35,201 bases of DNA from Phycisphaerae bacterium (GTDB taxonomy: Bacteria; Planctomycetota; Phycisphaerae; Phycisphaerales; Phycisphaeraceae), in NCBI GenBank assembly GCA_030426385.1, contig JAUHYI010000052.1:1-35201 (forward strand), given 5' to 3'. Below the pieces are notes generated by a model. It saw only the letters and a list, made by a program, of their open reading frames with translations, made no database searches and was not told where the DNA came from. Below are positions 17,284 to 25,728 of this stretch, piece after piece; position 1 is the first letter of the stretch; each line of letters begins with the position of its first letter. The translations under genes and the position numbers were made by a program.

Positions 17284-19925
17284 CACGCGGGGCTTGCGCT
17301 GCTGGCTCGTTTGGATTTCGGTGCAGTGGGCGCTTTATCCCACAGGATCATGCCCGGCTCGACGATATCCGTCATCAGGGGATGGCCCGGCGTGATGCGG
17401 ACGGCGAAGCCGAATCGACCGCTGGTGTCAGCCGTGACCGATGCCTCGTAGACGTGTTGGTTATCGCCAGTGGATTCGAGATGCTTGAATCCCACCACCT
17501 GGCCGTCAGCAATGTTGCCATCGTTATCGAGTGGGCCGTAGAACAATTCCACGCGCACGTCATTCGGAGTCAATTTGCCCAGTTGGACTTTCGTTTTCAC
17601 CGTCAGGGCTTGATGCACATCGACAGCGCGCGAGGTATCAGCCATGACATCAGTGATGGCCAGCGTGCCCCATGCGCCGCGCAGTTTGCGTTTGATCTCG
17701 TCGAGTTCGATGGTCTTGGCCAGTTTATTTTCTCGCAGCAAACGCGTGCGCTGCAATGCGGGAATGTAAAACTGCTCGGCATAATCCTGCACCATACGGT
17801 TGGTGTTGTACACCGGTGCCAATTTCGCGATACACATTTTCATTCTGGCAATCCATCGGCGGGGCAGGCCCAATCGATCGCGATCATAAAACATCGGCAT
17901 GATTTGTTTGTCGAGCAAGTCCATCAACGCACGCGATTCGATTTCATCCGCGTGATCCAGATTGGAATAGTTTTCCCCGCGACCGATCGCCCAGCCGACA
18001 TCGCTGCCTTCATCGGCATAGGCTTCGTCCCACCAACCGTCGAGGATCGAACAATTGAGCACGCCGTTGAGCGCGGCTTTCATGCCGCTGGTACCCGAGG
18101 CTTCCATACCACGGCGGGGCGTGTTGAGCCAGATGTCGCAGCCCTGCACCAGATAGCGGGCGACATGGATGTCATAGTTTTCCAAAAACACAATGCGATG
18201 GCCAGCCTTGGAATCGCGAGCGAATTGCACGATCTGACGGATCAAATCCTTACCGCCACCGTCCGCCGGGTGCGCTTTGCCCGCGATCAGGAATTGCATC
18301 GGGCGATCCTGATTTTCCAACATGGTCATCAACCGCTCGGGATCGCGGAACATCAACGTGCCGCGTTTGTACGTGGCAAATCGACGGGCAAACCCGATGG
18401 TCAAGGCTGACGGATTCAGCTCCTCGGTGGTAGCAATGATTTCATCGTGACTGACGCCGCGCGCTTCCAACTGTTTGGTCAGACGGCGACGGGCCCACAG
18501 GATTAAATGCTGGCGTCGGCGTTCATGCACACGCCAGATTTCCTCGTCGGGAATATCGTTGACCGCTTCCCACACCGCATGGTCGGCCGGATCGGCTTGC
18601 CATCGATTGCCCAGGTAACGGTCGAGCATCATGATCATGTCGCCCGATAGCCACGAGCGCGCATGCACGCCGTTGGTGACATGGCCGATGGGGATTTCGG
18701 TATCGGGCACGCCGGGCCAGATGGGTTTCCACATGTCGCGGCTGACGTGGCCATGCAATTTACTCACGCCGTTGGCCCAGTCGGCGGTGCGAATCGCCAG
18801 CACAGCCATGGAAAACATTTCTTTGGTGTTGTACACATTTTCCCGGCCCAGCGCGAGCAAGCCTTCCATGTCCAGCTTCAGTGAACTGACATAATCCTTG
18901 AAATAGCGCGTGACCATTTCCGGGGGGAATCGATCGATGCCCGCAGGCACGGGGGTATGCGTGGTGAACACATGCGAGGCCGAAGCCTGCACGCGTGCCT
19001 GATCGAACGTCAGGTCATGTTTCTCGATTAATCGTCGAATGCGTTCGAGAGCGAGGAACGCCGAGTGGCCTTCGTTCATATGACAGACATCGGGCTCGAT
19101 GCCCATCGCCGACAGCGCATGCACGCCGCCGATGCCCAGCACGATTTCCTGTTTGATGCGCATCTCCATATCACCGCCGTAGAGTTGGCTGGTGATCGCG
19201 CGATCTTCGTCGGAGTTTTCCGGCAGGTTGGTATCGAGCAGGAACAAACGAATACGACCGACGGTACATTTCCAGAGGCCGACTTGAATTTCTCGGCCTG
19301 GCATTTGTACGCGGATGCGAATTTGTTTGTCTTTGAATTCGCCTTCGGTGCCTTTAACTTTTTCAACCGGCAGATTGGCGAAATCCAATTCGGGGTTGTA
19401 TTCCTGTTGCCAACCGTCGGCGTTGAGGTATTGCTGGAAATAACCGTTGCGATACAGGAATCCGATCGCGACCAATGGCATGCCCAGTTCGGACGCGCTT
19501 TTTAAATGGTCGCCCGCCAGACAACCCAGACCGCCCGAATAAATTTGCAAACATTCGGTCAGGCCGAACTCGGTGCAGAAATAGGCGATGGTGAAATCGT
19601 TGTCGACGTTGTGCGCTTTTTTGAGCCAAGGCACGCGATCGAGATGGCGAGCCAGATTATTGGTCACGTGTTGGAGTGAATTGAGAAAGCCCTCATCGGC
19701 CGCCGCCGCGTCGAGTGTTTGCTGGGGCAGATTGCCTAGCATTTTGACGGGATTGTGATGCGTCTCACGCCACATGGCCGCGTCGAGGCGATGAAACAAT
19801 TCCACCGCTTCGGGATGCCAGGTCCACCACAGATTGCGCGCGATCGGCAACAACGGTTTGAGCGGTTCGGGCAATGATGGCACCACTTTGAAAGATCGGA
19901 TACGTGCGTTTTGCGTGCTGAGCAT
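17283..19925 (-). CDS. glgP: Alpha-glucan phosphorylase
   Basis: ATG 19925 is chosen for its AGGGA ribosome site; a TTG at 19946 is also open. The 880-residue enzyme belongs to the short alpha-glucan phosphorylase type (GT35): N-terminus PEPLKPLLPIARNLWWTWHP, FCTEFGLTECLQIYSGGLG, a glycosyl-donor region HMNEGHSAFLALERI, FTTHTPVPAGIDRFP, and the cofactor lysine in EASGTSGMKAALNG that binds pyridoxal phosphate. It releases glucose-1-phosphate from glycogen or maltodextrin. A C-terminal beta-domain (DVRVELFYGPLDNDGNIADG..) is typical of this subgroup. It ends against element A. Nothing indicates an operon with the next gene (about 200 bp gap). Confidence 0.95.
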   Translation of the reverse strand: MLSTQNARIRSFKVVPSLPEPLKPLLPIARNLWWTWHPEAVELFHRLDAAMWRETHHNPVKMLGNLPQQTLDAAAADEGFLNSLQHVTNNLARHLDRVPWLKKAHNVDNDFTIAYFCTEFGLTECLQIYSGGLGCLAGDHLKSASELGMPLVAIGFLYRNGYFQQYLNADGWQQEYNPELDFANLPVEKVKGTEGEFKDKQIRIRVQMPGREIQVGLWKCTVGRIRLFLLDTNLPENSDEDRAITSQLYGGDMEMRIKQEIVLGIGGVHALSAMGIEPDVCHMNEGHSAFLALERIRRLIEKHDLTFDQARVQASASHVFTTHTPVPAGIDRFPPEMVTRYFKDYVSSLKLDMEGLLALGRENVYNTKEMFSMAVLAIRTADWANGVSKLHGHVSRDMWKPIWPGVPDTEIPIGHVTNGVHARSWLSGDMIMMLDRYLGNRWQADPADHAVWEAVNDIPDEEIWRVHERRRQHLILWARRRLTKQLEARGVSHDEIIATTEELNPSALTIGFARRFATYKRGTLMFRDPERLMTMLENQDRPMQFLIAGKAHPADGGGKDLIRQIVQFARDSKAGHRIVFLENYDIHVARYLVQGCDIWLNTPRRGMEASGTSGMKAALNGVLNCSILDGWWDEAYADEGSDVGWAIGRGENYSNLDHADEIESRALMDLLDKQIMPMFYDRDRLGLPRRWIARMKMCIAKLAPVYNTNRMVQDYAEQFYIPALQRTRLLRENKLAKTIELDEIKRKLRGAWGTLAITDVMADTSRAVDVHQALTVKTKVQLGKLTPNDVRVELFYGPLDNDGNIADGQVVGFKHLESTGDNQHVYEASVTADTSGRFGFAVRITPGHPLMTDIVEPGMILWDKAPTAPKSKRASSASPA

Positions 19926-20130
19926 TTTGTATTCCCTGATGTTCAAACGAAATGATGGTGGCGAACGGTCTGCCAGATTGGGTCAAACGCACGAGGCGTG
20001 TGTGACACGGACAGATGCGGCCAGACACCGCAAGGATCGCTCACACTATCGTACCGATATTGCAAGTGTTCTGCTGTTGGCAAATAGGTTGGGGATATTC
20101 GGCGCGGGTCCGGTATTAACGCCAGTTGCG

Positions 20131-20766
20131 TTAACGGTCGCTTACATTTTCGCGAACACCCGTGGCCGCGGCGATGATCGATTCGGCCCGGCCTAACGTG
20201 CGATCCAATTGGGCTCGGTATGCGTTGTACGGAAACAGCACCACGATCGCGATGACCAGGCCCGCCGCGGTGCTTAGCAACGCTTCGGCAATGCCTGCGC
20301 TGACCGCCTGCGGATCGGTGGCGCTTTGGCCCTGGCTCAAAATGCCGAAGCTGGCGATGATCCCCGTCACCGTTCCCAGAATGCCCAACAGCGGCGCGGC
20401 GGTGATGATCGTCGACAGCGTGGGCATGAAGCGTTCGAGTGATGGCCGTAAGGTTTCAATCGCATCGACGCCGACCGCTTCGCGCATCTGGTCCGACTGG
20501 GCATCTTGCAAGCCGTCTAGCAATTGGATGACCAGCGCTCCGTAAAACGTCGGATCTTGCGACGCGATTTTTCGCGCGGCGTCGGCGTTACCTTTTCGTA
20601 GCAGGTCCGTCAGGTACGCGGTGTTGTCGCCACGACCTGGCCTGTTGGTGCGTGCCCAGAACCATAGCCGTTCGATGATCAACGTCACCCCGACCACGCT
20701 CATCGCGATCAAGGGCCACATCACAACGCCGCCGCGTTCGATCAAATTGAAAAGGGTAGTGAACAT
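20131..20766 (-). CDS. MotA/TolQ/ExbB-type proton channel protein
   Basis: ATG 20766 (MFTTLFNLIERGGVVMWPLI) gives 211 residues; the frame is open to 20889 but the addition is not family-like. It has an N-terminal membrane helix (VMWPLIAMSVVGVTLIIERL), a cytoplasmic stretch, and two further helices holding the family motif (MPTLSTIITAAPLLGILGTV, then AGIAEALLSTAAGLVIAIV). Such proteins pair with ExbD/TolR/MotB to use the proton gradient for envelope work. No partner gene is adjacent, so its client is unknown. Confidence 0.85.
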   Translation of the reverse strand: MFTTLFNLIERGGVVMWPLIAMSVVGVTLIIERLWFWARTNRPGRGDNTAYLTDLLRKGNADAARKIASQDPTFYGALVIQLLDGLQDAQSDQMREAVGVDAIETLRPSLERFMPTLSTIITAAPLLGILGTVTGIIASFGILSQGQSATDPQAVSAGIAEALLSTAAGLVIAIVVLFPYNAYRAQLDRTLGRAESIIAAATGVRENVSDR

Positions 20767-20891
20767 TTGGGCCGCCAATGAACGCGAATAAACGCCAATT
20801 AAAATACGATGCTGTTTGAAAAAAAGTTTAGCGGGCGCCGCGCCGGGGCCGCGTCCCGTTTCGCATCTGTTGATCCACCATGGTAACACAG

Positions 20892-20921
20892 AAAAACCGC
20901 CGACATGGCTGCCGGCGGTTT
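20892..20921 (-). terminator. Intrinsic terminator, duplicate 1
   Basis: AAACCGCCG (20894-20902) and CGGCGGTTT (20913-20921) form a 9 bp stem with a 10 nt loop, followed on the minus strand by a T-run (A-run at 20892-20896 on plus). It could end transcripts from the DUF4258 pair. The block through about 20930 is identical to 21682-21720. Confidence 0.75.
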
Positions 20922-20978
20922 GGGGAGTTACAACAACACAACTCCACGCCTTGTTTCAACCTCATTTAGAATCCGTGC

Positions 20979-21055
20979 GTTAGCCGCCGCCCTTGGGCGG
21001 CGCGTCACCGTCGACAAATCTCTGCCCCCCGCGCCGCCCAAGGTCGGCGGCTAAC
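20979..21055. repeat. Inverted pair of GTTAGCCGCCG palindromes
   Basis: The arms 20979-21004 and 21030-21055 are 26 bp inverted copies with one mismatch; each arm is itself palindromic (GCCGCCGCCCTTGGGCGGC). Related single palindromes are at 7209-7233 and 35160-35185. It resembles a REP/BIME-style unit. Confidence 0.75.
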
Positions 21056-21112
21056 AGGGAGTCACGCATGAGAATTAAATGGAATCCGTATCATTCCCCA
21101 CTGTTTACCGGT

Positions 21113-21367
21113 TCACGACGCCTGTGCCGACTGACGGATAAAAATCTCACCATTATTTTCCAGCCAAGCCAAATCATACGCGTCGGCATGTTGGCGAACT
21201 TCATCGAGAAACCGCAAAGTAGCAGGTTCAAAACAGGGCTCACTTGGATCATCAATCGGCACGACCGCCTCAACGCGCACCTTCACCGCCAGCCGATCGG
21301 TTTCGATCCAGCGTATTTCTTCAACGCGTTGGCCTTTGATTCGCATGGGTGTTACCTGTTGGACCAT
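21113..21367 (-). CDS. Small protein coupled to the DUF4258-like gene (possible antitoxin or immunity partner)
   Basis: The 84-residue product starts with an ATG overlapping the upstream stop (TAATG at 21367), so it is translationally coupled. Its sequence (RLAVKVRVEAVVPIDDPSEP, ATLRFLDEVRQHADAYDLAW) is acidic and mixed alpha/beta and has no helix-turn-helix that I can see. I know no named family. The tight pairing with a toxin-like gene suggests a two-component module, but its place as second gene differs from many toxin-antitoxin pairs. Confidence 0.6.
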   Translation of the reverse strand: MVQQVTPMRIKGQRVEEIRWIETDRLAVKVRVEAVVPIDDPSEPCFEPATLRFLDEVRQHADAYDLAWLENNGEIFIRQSAQAS

Positions 21368-21657
21368 TACTGGTCGAAAAAATGAACGGTTACCAGCTTT
21401 GCTATTTTATTATATCGCAGCCAGGCCCAAACCGCTTTTATGACGGTGCCATCGGCCAAAATTTGTTCGATTTCAACCACGGGATTGGGCTGGTCGTTAG
21501 GCCGTTGTGCGAGTAATCGTCCCTGTTGAACCCCTTCGATAATCTGCCATTCCGTGATGCGACGCGATTCCAGGCGTTGGGCCGCATGCTTACCCACCAC
21601 AAACCGATCCGATGCGACGGCACCGCGAATTTGTTCAAACAGCGTGGCCATTGCCAT
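21367..21657 (-). CDS. DUF4258-like protein (RelE/BrnT-type toxin-style fold)
   Basis: The 96-residue product has the layout of DUF4258: FVVGKHAAQRLESRRITEWQ (HA..R...R.I pattern), IIEGVQQGRLLAQRP, and a C-terminal strand KLVTVHFFDQ. DUF4258 proteins are often toxin-like small proteins in accessory regions. Start at 21657 or the ATG two codons later. It is followed without gap by an 84-residue gene, and the pair is framed by duplicated terminators and palindromic repeats. Confidence 0.65.
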   Translation of the reverse strand: MAMATLFEQIRGAVASDRFVVGKHAAQRLESRRITEWQIIEGVQQGRLLAQRPNDQPNPVVEIEQILADGTVIKAVWAWLRYNKIAKLVTVHFFDQ

Positions 21658-21680
21658 AGCCTAATTGATCACGTCGCATA

Positions 21681-21711
21681 AAAAAACCGCCGACATGGCT
21701 GCCGGCGGTTT
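21681..21711 (-). terminator. Intrinsic terminator of transketolase, duplicate 2
   Basis: Stem AAACCGCCG (21684-21692) / CGGCGGTTT (21703-21711) with a T-run on the minus strand (A7 at 21680-21686 on plus), about 40 bp after the tkt stop. It is identical to the block at 20893-20930. Confidence 0.8.
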
Positions 21712-21753
21712 GGGGAGTTATTGGTGGTGATTCAGATTCAACAACGGCGACGT

Positions 21754-23724
21754 TTACGCGCCGGTCAGTTGCAACATGCCCATTGCTTGGGACACGATGT
21801 CGTCGACCGACAGGCCACAGTATGACATCACCTCTTCAGGGGTTCGGCCCGATTTGGGGATGCGACGCACGTGCATCTGGTTGACGGTGAACCCGCCGCC
21901 GTCGGCACTGACTGCGTCAGCGATCGCGCTGCCGATGCCACCGCCGTAGTTGTCTTCCAAGGTCAGGATCATGCCGTTGTTTTCGTTGGCCAGATCGAGA
22001 ATGGCTTCTTCGTCGAAAGGAACCGAATACAGGTCGACGAGTGTGGCGTCGATGCCCTGAGCATCGAGTTTTTCCAACGCGGCGTTGGCCTGATGCACCA
22101 TGTAGCCGGATGCGACGATCATCAGATCGCGACCCTGGCTGAGCACTTCGTGACCGCCGAGTTGGAACTGATGGTCAGGCGAATAGAGGAACTCGCCATC
22201 GGGTCGGAGTGTTCGCATGTAGCACGGTCCGTTGTACGCGGCCATCAGGTGCGTCAATGCATAGGCCTGGTAGGCGTCGGAAGGTTGCAACACGAAGAAC
22301 GCGGGATGACCGCTGTGGTTGCGAGCGGTGGCAAAGGAACGGAACCAGGCGATGTCAGGCAAAGACATTTGCGATGGGCCGTCGGCGGCGAGCGAGATGC
22401 CCGCGTGTGAGCCGATGATTTTGAAATTGGCCCCGCTGTTGACGGCCATTTCGATCTGGTCGTAACCACGCACGACAAATTTCGCGAAGGTGGATGCGAA
22501 AGGAATCTTGCCGCCTGCACTGAGACCAGCCGACACGCTGTACATGTTCTGTTCTGCGATGCGGCATTCGAAAAAGCGATCGGTGAGTGCTTCGTCTTTG
22601 TAAAAATCTTCGGCGAAGGTTGAGTTCTTCACGTCAGCATCAAGTGCGACGACGTTGGGATTGCTGTGACCCAAGGCACGCAGGGCCACGCCGTAGGCAC
22701 GACGTGTGGCGAGCTTGCCTTTGGCGAGCAGGCTTTCCTGTCCGAATTTTTTGCAGGCTTCGTCCAAGGTCATCCACGCGGTGGGCTGCTTGGGCTCGGG
22801 CTTGTTAGCGGTCATCAGGCCTGGCTTGATGGTGGTGTCCGCTGAGGCGCCGACTTCGCGGCCGGTCTGATCCAGCTCTTCGAGGGCTTTGGCCATGTCG
22901 TCGCCGGTGGCAGGTTTGCCGTGGTGGCCGTGGCCTTGTTGCGAGGGACTGCCCCAGCCTTTTTGCGTGCGGGCCACGATGGCTAATGGTTTGGCATTCG
23001 AATCACCGCAGCGTTTGGCGTGATCGTTCAGGGCGTCGAGGATAGCCGTGGGGTTGTGCCCATCAATGTCGAGCACATCAAAATTGTAAGCCTTGAGTTT
23101 GGCGACCGTCGTCTCAGCGGTTTGTTGTTCGCTGACTTTGTCGGACTGAGCGTAGACGTTGCAGTTGAAGATCGGACACACAGCGTTGAGTTTGTGGTCG
23201 GCGATAAAATCGATCGCTTCCCAGATTTGGCCTTCGCGTGATTCGCCGTCGCCGATGATGCAATACACCCGGCGATCAAGCTCATCAACCTTGGCGGCAC
23301 CGGCGACACCCGCGGCAACACTCAAGCCCTGGCCCAGCGAACCGGTGGCAGCGTCGAAAAATGGAAAGCCTTCAATAGGATTGGGATGGCCATCGATCAT
23401 TGAATCGATCGCACGCAAGGTCATCGCATCGTCGCGTGTCATCGGGCGCCAGTTTTCTGGATCCTTGCCGATCATTACGCCCATGTCGGCACATGCGGCG
23501 TAGACGATGGGGACGGCGTGGCCTTCACTGAGGACCAAGCGATCGCTGCACGGATGGGCAGGGTTGTTGGGTTCCCAGCGCATGTGTTGATACATGAGCA
23601 CGGCGGTGAGGTGAGCCAGACTGGCGGCGGTGGTCGGATGTCCCGAACCAGCGGCGGCGGTCATTTCGTAACTGAGCTTGGTAATTTCGACGGCCTTGGC
23701 GTGTATGGTCGAGTCAAATGACAT
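21754..23724 (-). CDS. tkt: Transketolase
   Basis: The 656-residue thiamine-diphosphate enzyme carries two-carbon transfer between sugar phosphates in the pentose phosphate pathway. Seen: AAAGSGHPTTAASLAHLTAV near the start, DRLVLSEGHAVPIVYAA, GSLGQGLSVAAGVA, the ThDP/Mg motif GDGESREGQIWEA (158-170) with FNCNVYAQS, then the pyrimidine-binding half (DADVKNSTFAEDF, FFECRIAEQNMYSVSAGLSA) and a C-terminal domain (SVPFDEEAILDLANENNGMI). It resembles the shorter transketolase type found in animals and some bacteria. It is followed by its own terminator and is probably a single-gene unit. Confidence 0.95.
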   Translation of the reverse strand: MSFDSTIHAKAVEITKLSYEMTAAAGSGHPTTAASLAHLTAVLMYQHMRWEPNNPAHPCSDRLVLSEGHAVPIVYAACADMGVMIGKDPENWRPMTRDDAMTLRAIDSMIDGHPNPIEGFPFFDAATGSLGQGLSVAAGVAGAAKVDELDRRVYCIIGDGESREGQIWEAIDFIADHKLNAVCPIFNCNVYAQSDKVSEQQTAETTVAKLKAYNFDVLDIDGHNPTAILDALNDHAKRCGDSNAKPLAIVARTQKGWGSPSQQGHGHHGKPATGDDMAKALEELDQTGREVGASADTTIKPGLMTANKPEPKQPTAWMTLDEACKKFGQESLLAKGKLATRRAYGVALRALGHSNPNVVALDADVKNSTFAEDFYKDEALTDRFFECRIAEQNMYSVSAGLSAGGKIPFASTFAKFVVRGYDQIEMAVNSGANFKIIGSHAGISLAADGPSQMSLPDIAWFRSFATARNHSGHPAFFVLQPSDAYQAYALTHLMAAYNGPCYMRTLRPDGEFLYSPDHQFQLGGHEVLSQGRDLMIVASGYMVHQANAALEKLDAQGIDATLVDLYSVPFDEEAILDLANENNGMILTLEDNYGGGIGSAIADAVSADGGGFTVNQMHVRRIPKSGRTPEEVMSYCGLSVDDIVSQAMGMLQLTGA

Positions 23725-23985
23725 AGCGATAAGCGTCCTGCTTACGGGGTGACGGGGCAGACCAGATCAATAGCATTAACAGCCTTGTCAAGACAACCTG
23801 ATCGCGAACCGACGCGCGGACCGTTCCGCGTCGTCGACGATGGCACCATTATTCAGTCAAATGGTGGTTTTGGCAAAACACGCCGTCAAATTTTTGAGGG
23901 GAGAGCGTTCAAAAAACCAGAACGGCCAGACGTCGGGGTGGGTCGGGGTGGACTGGGGTTGACGCGATAAATTACACGATATTTT

Positions 23986-25398
23986 TTATTGTTCACATCC
24001 ACGTAGTGCGCCTGGACCAAATACCAGCGCGTTTTTACCTTGACGCTTAGATAGAAAGGCCATTTTGTCGGCTTGGGCGATCAGGTGTTCGGCATCGCGA
24101 CCGTCCCAGGGGAAACTGGCCAGTCCGCCGGAGATGGTGAGATTGCCCGGAGCCTGCGCGGAAAGTTTGGGAAATTTATGTTCGCAAATGGCTCGGCGAA
24201 AACGTTCAGCAGCCTGACGCACGTCGGTGGGGTGGGTGCTGTGCGGTTCGCGTGGGCCTTGAGGGTCCCAGAAAATAACGGCAAATTCATCACCGCCGAT
24301 GCGTGCGACCACGTCGTGCTCACGGACCACGCTGCGCAGCAGGGATGACGCTTCCTTGAGAATTTCATCGCCCGCGGGGTGGCCATACGTGTCGTTGTAA
24401 TGTTTGAAATCGTCGATATCGAACACCATGAGTGTGACCTGGAAACGTTCGGTGGTGGCCCGGGTCAGGATGAGTTCGAGGAAATGCGAGAAGTATCGTC
24501 GGTTCCACAGGCCGGTGAGCGGGTCGTGTTGGGCGATGTCCCACAAGGTGGTCATGCGACGATCAAGGGCGAGCCAACGAGCGATCCAGTCGGCCCAGGG
24601 CATGAGGGTGTCGAGCTGTGCTGGTGGCGGGGCGTGCAAAATGCCGAGCGTGTGTTTGCGATAAATCACCGGGGCGAATGAATGGTTTTCGGGAATGGTG
24701 TCGGTTTCATCGGGCTGACACAGGCTGACGCCGACGATGCCACCCTGGGCCTCAATCATCGATAAGGCCATCGTGGGCAGGTGACGATGATCGCGCATCA
24801 TCTGGTCGATGAGATCGATGTCGCCGAAGTGGCTGGCGTCGCTGGCCTGGTGAGGTTGCGGCTGGGGAGCGGCATGTGTGGGGGCATGTGGGTGGGCATG
24901 TGGGTGGGTGTGGAGTGGGCCGGCATGGGCGGGGGATGTAGGGGATGTGGGGTGTGTGTGGGGGGCGTGGTGGTGGGGGGTGAGTGTTTCGATTAGTTGG
25001 GGCCAATCGATAGGCTGGGAAAAGCAGGCATCAAATAAATGGGCGTGGTCTAGTTGGGGATGATCGTGGCGACGGGAATGGCCGTTACTGTTACTGTTAC
25101 TGTTACTGTTACTGTTGCCGTTACCGTTGTTGGGGCTGTGCCTGTTGCCGTTGTGGGGTTGGGTAGTCGCGTCATCGGTGATGGCAATGAGGCGGGCCGC
25201 GGGGGCCAACTGTCGGACCGCGGCGATGCTGTTGGCCAGCGCCGGTTCGCGTTCGAGGCTAGACGTATCCAGATAAACTACGATGGCCTCAGGTTTGCCA
25301 GTCGTGGCAATGTCGCCCAGGGCTTGCAGCAAATCGTCGACCAGCCGCCATTCGGTCTGCGGTTGCAACGCATGCTGCAATTGGCTGGCGATATCCAT
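23986..25398 (-). CDS. GGDEF diguanylate cyclase with low-complexity linker
   Basis: From ATG 25398 (MDIASQLQHAL) the protein has 470 residues: a receiver-like N-terminal domain (EAIVVYLDTSSLEREPALAN, RLIAITDD), an Asn/Ser/His/Pro-rich linker, a degenerate GAF-like part (GGIVGVSLCQPD, GILHAPPP), and a GGDEF domain (HDPLTGLWNRRYF, FDIDDFKHYNDTYGH, GGDEF at about 368-372). An RxxD inhibitory site (REHD) lies five residues before GGDEF. The intact signature predicts synthesis of c-di-GMP with product inhibition. The frame is open to 25680, but the extra 94 codons read through a G-rich motif and a CACAGAGAT-type repeat, so I prefer the later start; neither has a clear ribosome site. Confidence 0.85.
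   Translation of the reverse strand: MDIASQLQHALQPQTEWRLVDDLLQALGDIATTGKPEAIVVYLDTSSLEREPALANSIAAVRQLAPAARLIAITDDATTQPHNGNRHSPNNGNGNSNSNSNSNSNGHSRRHDHPQLDHAHLFDACFSQPIDWPQLIETLTPHHHAPHTHPTSPTSPAHAGPLHTHPHAHPHAPTHAAPQPQPHQASDASHFGDIDLIDQMMRDHRHLPTMALSMIEAQGGIVGVSLCQPDETDTIPENHSFAPVIYRKHTLGILHAPPPAQLDTLMPWADWIARWLALDRRMTTLWDIAQHDPLTGLWNRRYFSHFLELILTRATTERFQVTLMVFDIDDFKHYNDTYGHPAGDEILKEASSLLRSVVREHDVVARIGGDEFAVIFWDPQGPREPHSTHPTDVRQAAERFRRAICEHKFPKLSAQAPGNLTISGGLASFPWDGRDAEHLIAQADKMAFLSKRQGKNALVFGPGALRGCEQ
25084..25131. repeat. GTTACT hexamer microsatellite in the GGDEF gene
   Basis: Five GTTACT units (25084-25113) followed by GTTGCC, GTTACC and GTTGTT encode alternating Ser-Asn/Gly-Asn in the linker (minus strand). 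The period keeps frame, so unit changes would only alter linker length. Confidence 0.85.
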
Positions 25399-25424
25399 CG
25401 CCGTCGGCGTCGATCCCACAAACA

Positions 25425-25471
25425 CCCCCCCCACACACACTCCCGCATACTCTCCCACGTTTTTCCCCTGC
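25425..25471 (-). repeat. G-rich interspersed motif near the 5' end of the GGDEF gene
   Basis: On the minus strand: GCAGGGGAAAAACGTGGGAG, continuing with GTGTGTGTGGGGGGGG. It lies just upstream of the preferred GGDEF start, or inside the coding region if the longer frame is used. Confidence 0.7.
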
Positions 25472-25728
25472 AGGAATTCGCGGTCACGTTTGCTGGCTAT
25501 ATCTCTGTGATCTGCGTGACGTTGCCCGCCATGTTTTGTCTCGTGATTCTCCGCAATGGTTCCTTGAGGTTGGTCAACGGGTTCTGTTTCGGACAGAAAG
25601 GCGCGGCCGACCAACTCGGCCTGCAGGTCGTGTGACGGAGTGCGTGGTGGCGTGTCGGGATGTTGGGGGCCGGTCGGCATGGATGAGTGAGGTTGGGTCA
25701 GGGTTGTGAATCGTTAGCGTGCGTCTTG

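Noticed and set aside
17238..18410. 390-codon plus-strand open frame opposite glgP
   Set aside because: Antisense shadow of glgP with no recognisable domain; it also runs through element A.
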